Below are positions 14,581 to 15,631 of a stretch of DNA of 15,631 nucleotides, one piece after another. The DNA comes from CAZQYB01 sp964597535 (GTDB lineage: Bacteria; Planctomycetota; Phycisphaerae; Sedimentisphaerales; Anaerobacaceae). Under the pieces are notes generated by a model. The model did no database searches. It saw only the letters and a program-made list of their open reading frames with translations, and had not been told where the DNA came from. The stretch is from the NCBI GenBank assembly GCA_964597535.1, contig CAZQYB010000053.1:1-15631 (forward strand). The letters are read 5' to 3'. The number at the start of each line of letters is the position of its first letter. Position 1 is the first letter of the stretch. The position numbers were made by a program, and so were the translations under genes.

Positions 14581-14710
14581 TGGCACTCACTATTTTTTAA
14601 GTCCCAAACTAACAGCAGCCCAATCTTCACGGTGCAACGTATCTGCAAGCACTGTAACTTAAATCCCAAACCTGTAATGCCGCTGCCCCATCACTTGTGT
14701 CGTACTTCCT
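14581..14710 (-). promoter_or_regulatory. Leader region of the PMT-family gene with a 13-bp direct repeat
   Basis: No gene is seen in these 130 bases. The 13-mer TTAARTCCCAAAC occurs at 14597-14609 and 14659-14671, same orientation, 62 bp apart, which might be a binding site or chance. If transcription starts in repeat copy B, this is the 5' untranslated leader. Confidence 0.3.
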
Positions 14711-14833
14711 AAATCAGTTCCGAATTATAGCCGGAAATAACGGTTATGTATAAGACGAATTTTAGCAAAAGGTGCTTTTCAGCAAAAATTCGCAACTTTT
14801 ACCCATACGGAAGCAACTTTGCAAGAAAATTAA
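14711..14833 (+). repeat. Island-flanking direct repeat, copy B (123 bp)
   Basis: Second copy of the repeat at 1778-1901, same orientation, 87% identical by eye with one gap. It keeps the TATAAT and the TAnACA boxes on the minus strand but has no functional tRNA gene next to it. It separates the PMT-family gene from the isocitrate dehydrogenase gene. Confidence 0.9.
14724..14752 (-). promoter_or_regulatory. Duplicated tRNA-type promoter reading into the PMT-family gene
   Basis: On the minus strand TATACA (14752-14747, 4 of 6 to TTGACA) precedes a perfect TATAAT (14729-14724) by 17 bp, exactly as in copy A. Initiation near 14717 would give a leader of about 137 nt before ATG 14580. Confidence 0.55.
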
Positions 14834-14873
14834 CAACAGGTTTCTATGACAAAACAAACCGCAAACCGCATCG

Positions 14874-14902
14874 TTGACAACTCTGCCGTCAATTGATAGC
14901 AT
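14874..14902 (+). promoter_or_regulatory. Sigma-70 type promoter of the isocitrate dehydrogenase gene
   Basis: Perfect TTGACA at 14874-14879, a 17-bp spacer and TAGCAT at 14897-14902 (4 of 6 to TATAAT). The predicted start near 14909 gives a leader of about 27 nt with GGAG at 14923-14926. Confidence 0.6.
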
Positions 14903-14935
14903 ATTGACTTTATAAACTACATGGAGTGCTGGAAA

Positions 14936-15631
14936 ATGGTTGATGTGACCTTGATTACGGGCGATGGAATCGGCCCGGAAATTGCGGAAGCTACACGCAG
15001 ATGTATCGATGCGACAGGGGCTGGAATCAACTGGGAGGTAGCAGAAGCAGGCGCTGATGTGGTGGAGCGACTCGGAACACCTCTGCCTGATGCCACTATG
15101 GAATCAGTCAGGAGAAATGGTGTCGCCCTGAAAGCGCCCATAACTACGCCGGTCGGAAAGGGCTTTAGAAGTATAAATGTGCATCTGCGTCAGACGCTTG
15201 ATTTGTATGCCTGTCTGAGACCATGCAAAAGTTATGAAGGCGTGCGCAGCAGATACTCCAATATCAACCTCGTCGTCGTCCGCGAAAACACCGAAGACCT
15301 CTATGCGGGGGTTGAATTTCAAAAGGGCAAAGACGACACCACCGAACTTATTAACTGGATAAACAAGCACAGCAGCCGAAAGATTAATGCAGATTCCGGT
15401 CTGAGCATAAAGCCGATTTCGGTCAAGGCCACAGAACGTGTAGTGCGTTTTGCATTTGAGTACGCTCGAAAAATGGGGCGCAAAAAGGTAACAAGCGTTC
15501 ACAAAGCTAATATTATGAAATACTCAGATGGATTATGGCTCGAAGTCAGCCGCCGGGTTGCAAAGCAATATCCTGACATCGAATTTGAAGACCGCATCGT
15601 GGATAATATGTGTATGAAGTTAATTCAAAAG
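14936..15631 (+). CDS. icd: Isocitrate dehydrogenase, isocitrate/isopropylmalate family (3' end outside window)
   Basis: Oxidative decarboxylation of isocitrate to 2-oxoglutarate in the TCA cycle; cytoplasmic. 232 codons are visible and the frame is open at the window end. Landmarks: TLITGDGIGPEI at 5-16; LKAPITTPVGKGFRSINVHLR, given here as LKAPITTPVG then GFRSINVHLR, where Ser-x-Asn-x-x-Leu-Arg is the isocitrate-binding pattern rather than the isopropylmalate one; VVRENTEDLYAGVE; and TSVHKANIMKYSDGLW with the conserved Lys near the active site. The overall pattern is closer to NAD-type enzymes, but the cofactor-deciding region lies beyond the window. ATG 14936 is preferred because GGAG lies 9 nt upstream; an in-frame ATG at 14921 would come before that site. 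Confidence 0.9.
   Translation, partial: MVDVTLITGDGIGPEIAEATRRCIDATGAGINWEVAEAGADVVERLGTPLPDATMESVRRNGVALKAPITTPVGKGFRSINVHLRQTLDLYACLRPCKSYEGVRSRYSNINLVVVRENTEDLYAGVEFQKGKDDTTELINWINKHSSRKINADSGLSIKPISVKATERVVRFAFEYARKMGRKKVTSVHKANIMKYSDGLWLEVSRRVAKQYPDIEFEDRIVDNMCMKLIQK

Noticed and set aside
14638..14710. Possible decayed tRNA-Lys copy beside repeat copy B
   Set aside because: A near-collinear comparison gives about 33 of 72 matches with one gap, with better blocks around the anticodon and T arms. That is above chance, but far below the 87% of the adjacent repeat, and no cloverleaf can be drawn.
15104..15502. Minus-strand open frame of 132 codons
   Set aside because: Shadow of the isocitrate dehydrogenase gene, whose plus-strand protein motifs are clear.
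1..15631. Insertion sequences, integrase or transposase genes
   Set aside because: No frame on either strand shows such motifs and no terminal inverted repeats were seen, although the flanking direct repeat prompted the search.

Overview
The window reads as a bacterial chromosome segment in which a Wzx/Wzy-type polysaccharide cluster of about 12.8 kb sits between ordinary chromosomal genes. The ECF sigma/anti-sigma pair with a Gly/Tyr-rich extracytoplasmic tail, the archaeal/eukaryote-like NAD-type isocitrate dehydrogenase and the PMT-type glycosyltransferase would fit a Planctomycetota (Phycisphaerae-like) genome. That assignment is inference; no marker gene here settles it.

Left flank (1-1776, all minus strand): an ECF sigma factor (858-1448), its 4-bp-overlapping membrane anti-sigma factor (861 to beyond the left edge) and a tRNA-Lys(UUU) gene (1703-1776). 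The bases are G+C-rich here (one sampled 60-base line at 1021 is 65% G+C).

Polysaccharide cluster (2343-13066, plus strand): chain-length determinant (Wzz/PCP) carrying a 13-copy 12-bp in-frame repeat; Wzx-like flippase; FrhB-like Fe-S/flavin family protein; polysaccharide pyruvyl transferase; GT2 glycosyltransferase; Wzy/O-antigen ligase-type polymerase; GT4; AmsE-like GT2; and last the polyprenyl-phosphate glycosyl-1-phosphate transferase that should start the repeat unit. Several genes overlap by 4 bp or are a few bases apart, so one operon is likely. Together they cover initiation, elongation, pyruvyl decoration, flipping, polymerisation and length control. An outer-membrane exporter, a BY-kinase and sugar-nucleotide synthesis are not present here. 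The middle of the cluster is much more A+T-rich (27% G+C in the 60-base line at 6901). A convergent minus-strand PMT-family glycosyltransferase (13069-14580) ends 2 bp from the operon.

Right flank (14581-15631): a leader/promoter region, then the 5' part of an isocitrate dehydrogenase gene on the plus strand, cut by the window end.

Two observations stand out. First, the VRDD minisatellite inside the Wzz protein looks able to change length by whole 4-residue units. Second, a 124-bp direct repeat (87% identical by eye, 13 of 15 substitutions being transitions) brackets the whole cluster. It includes the likely tRNA-Lys promoter, and its second copy now lies upstream of the PMT-family gene. The cluster also carries apparent recombination scars: a 24-codon remnant of a lost GT2 gene, and a short leader ORF whose stop overlaps the next start.
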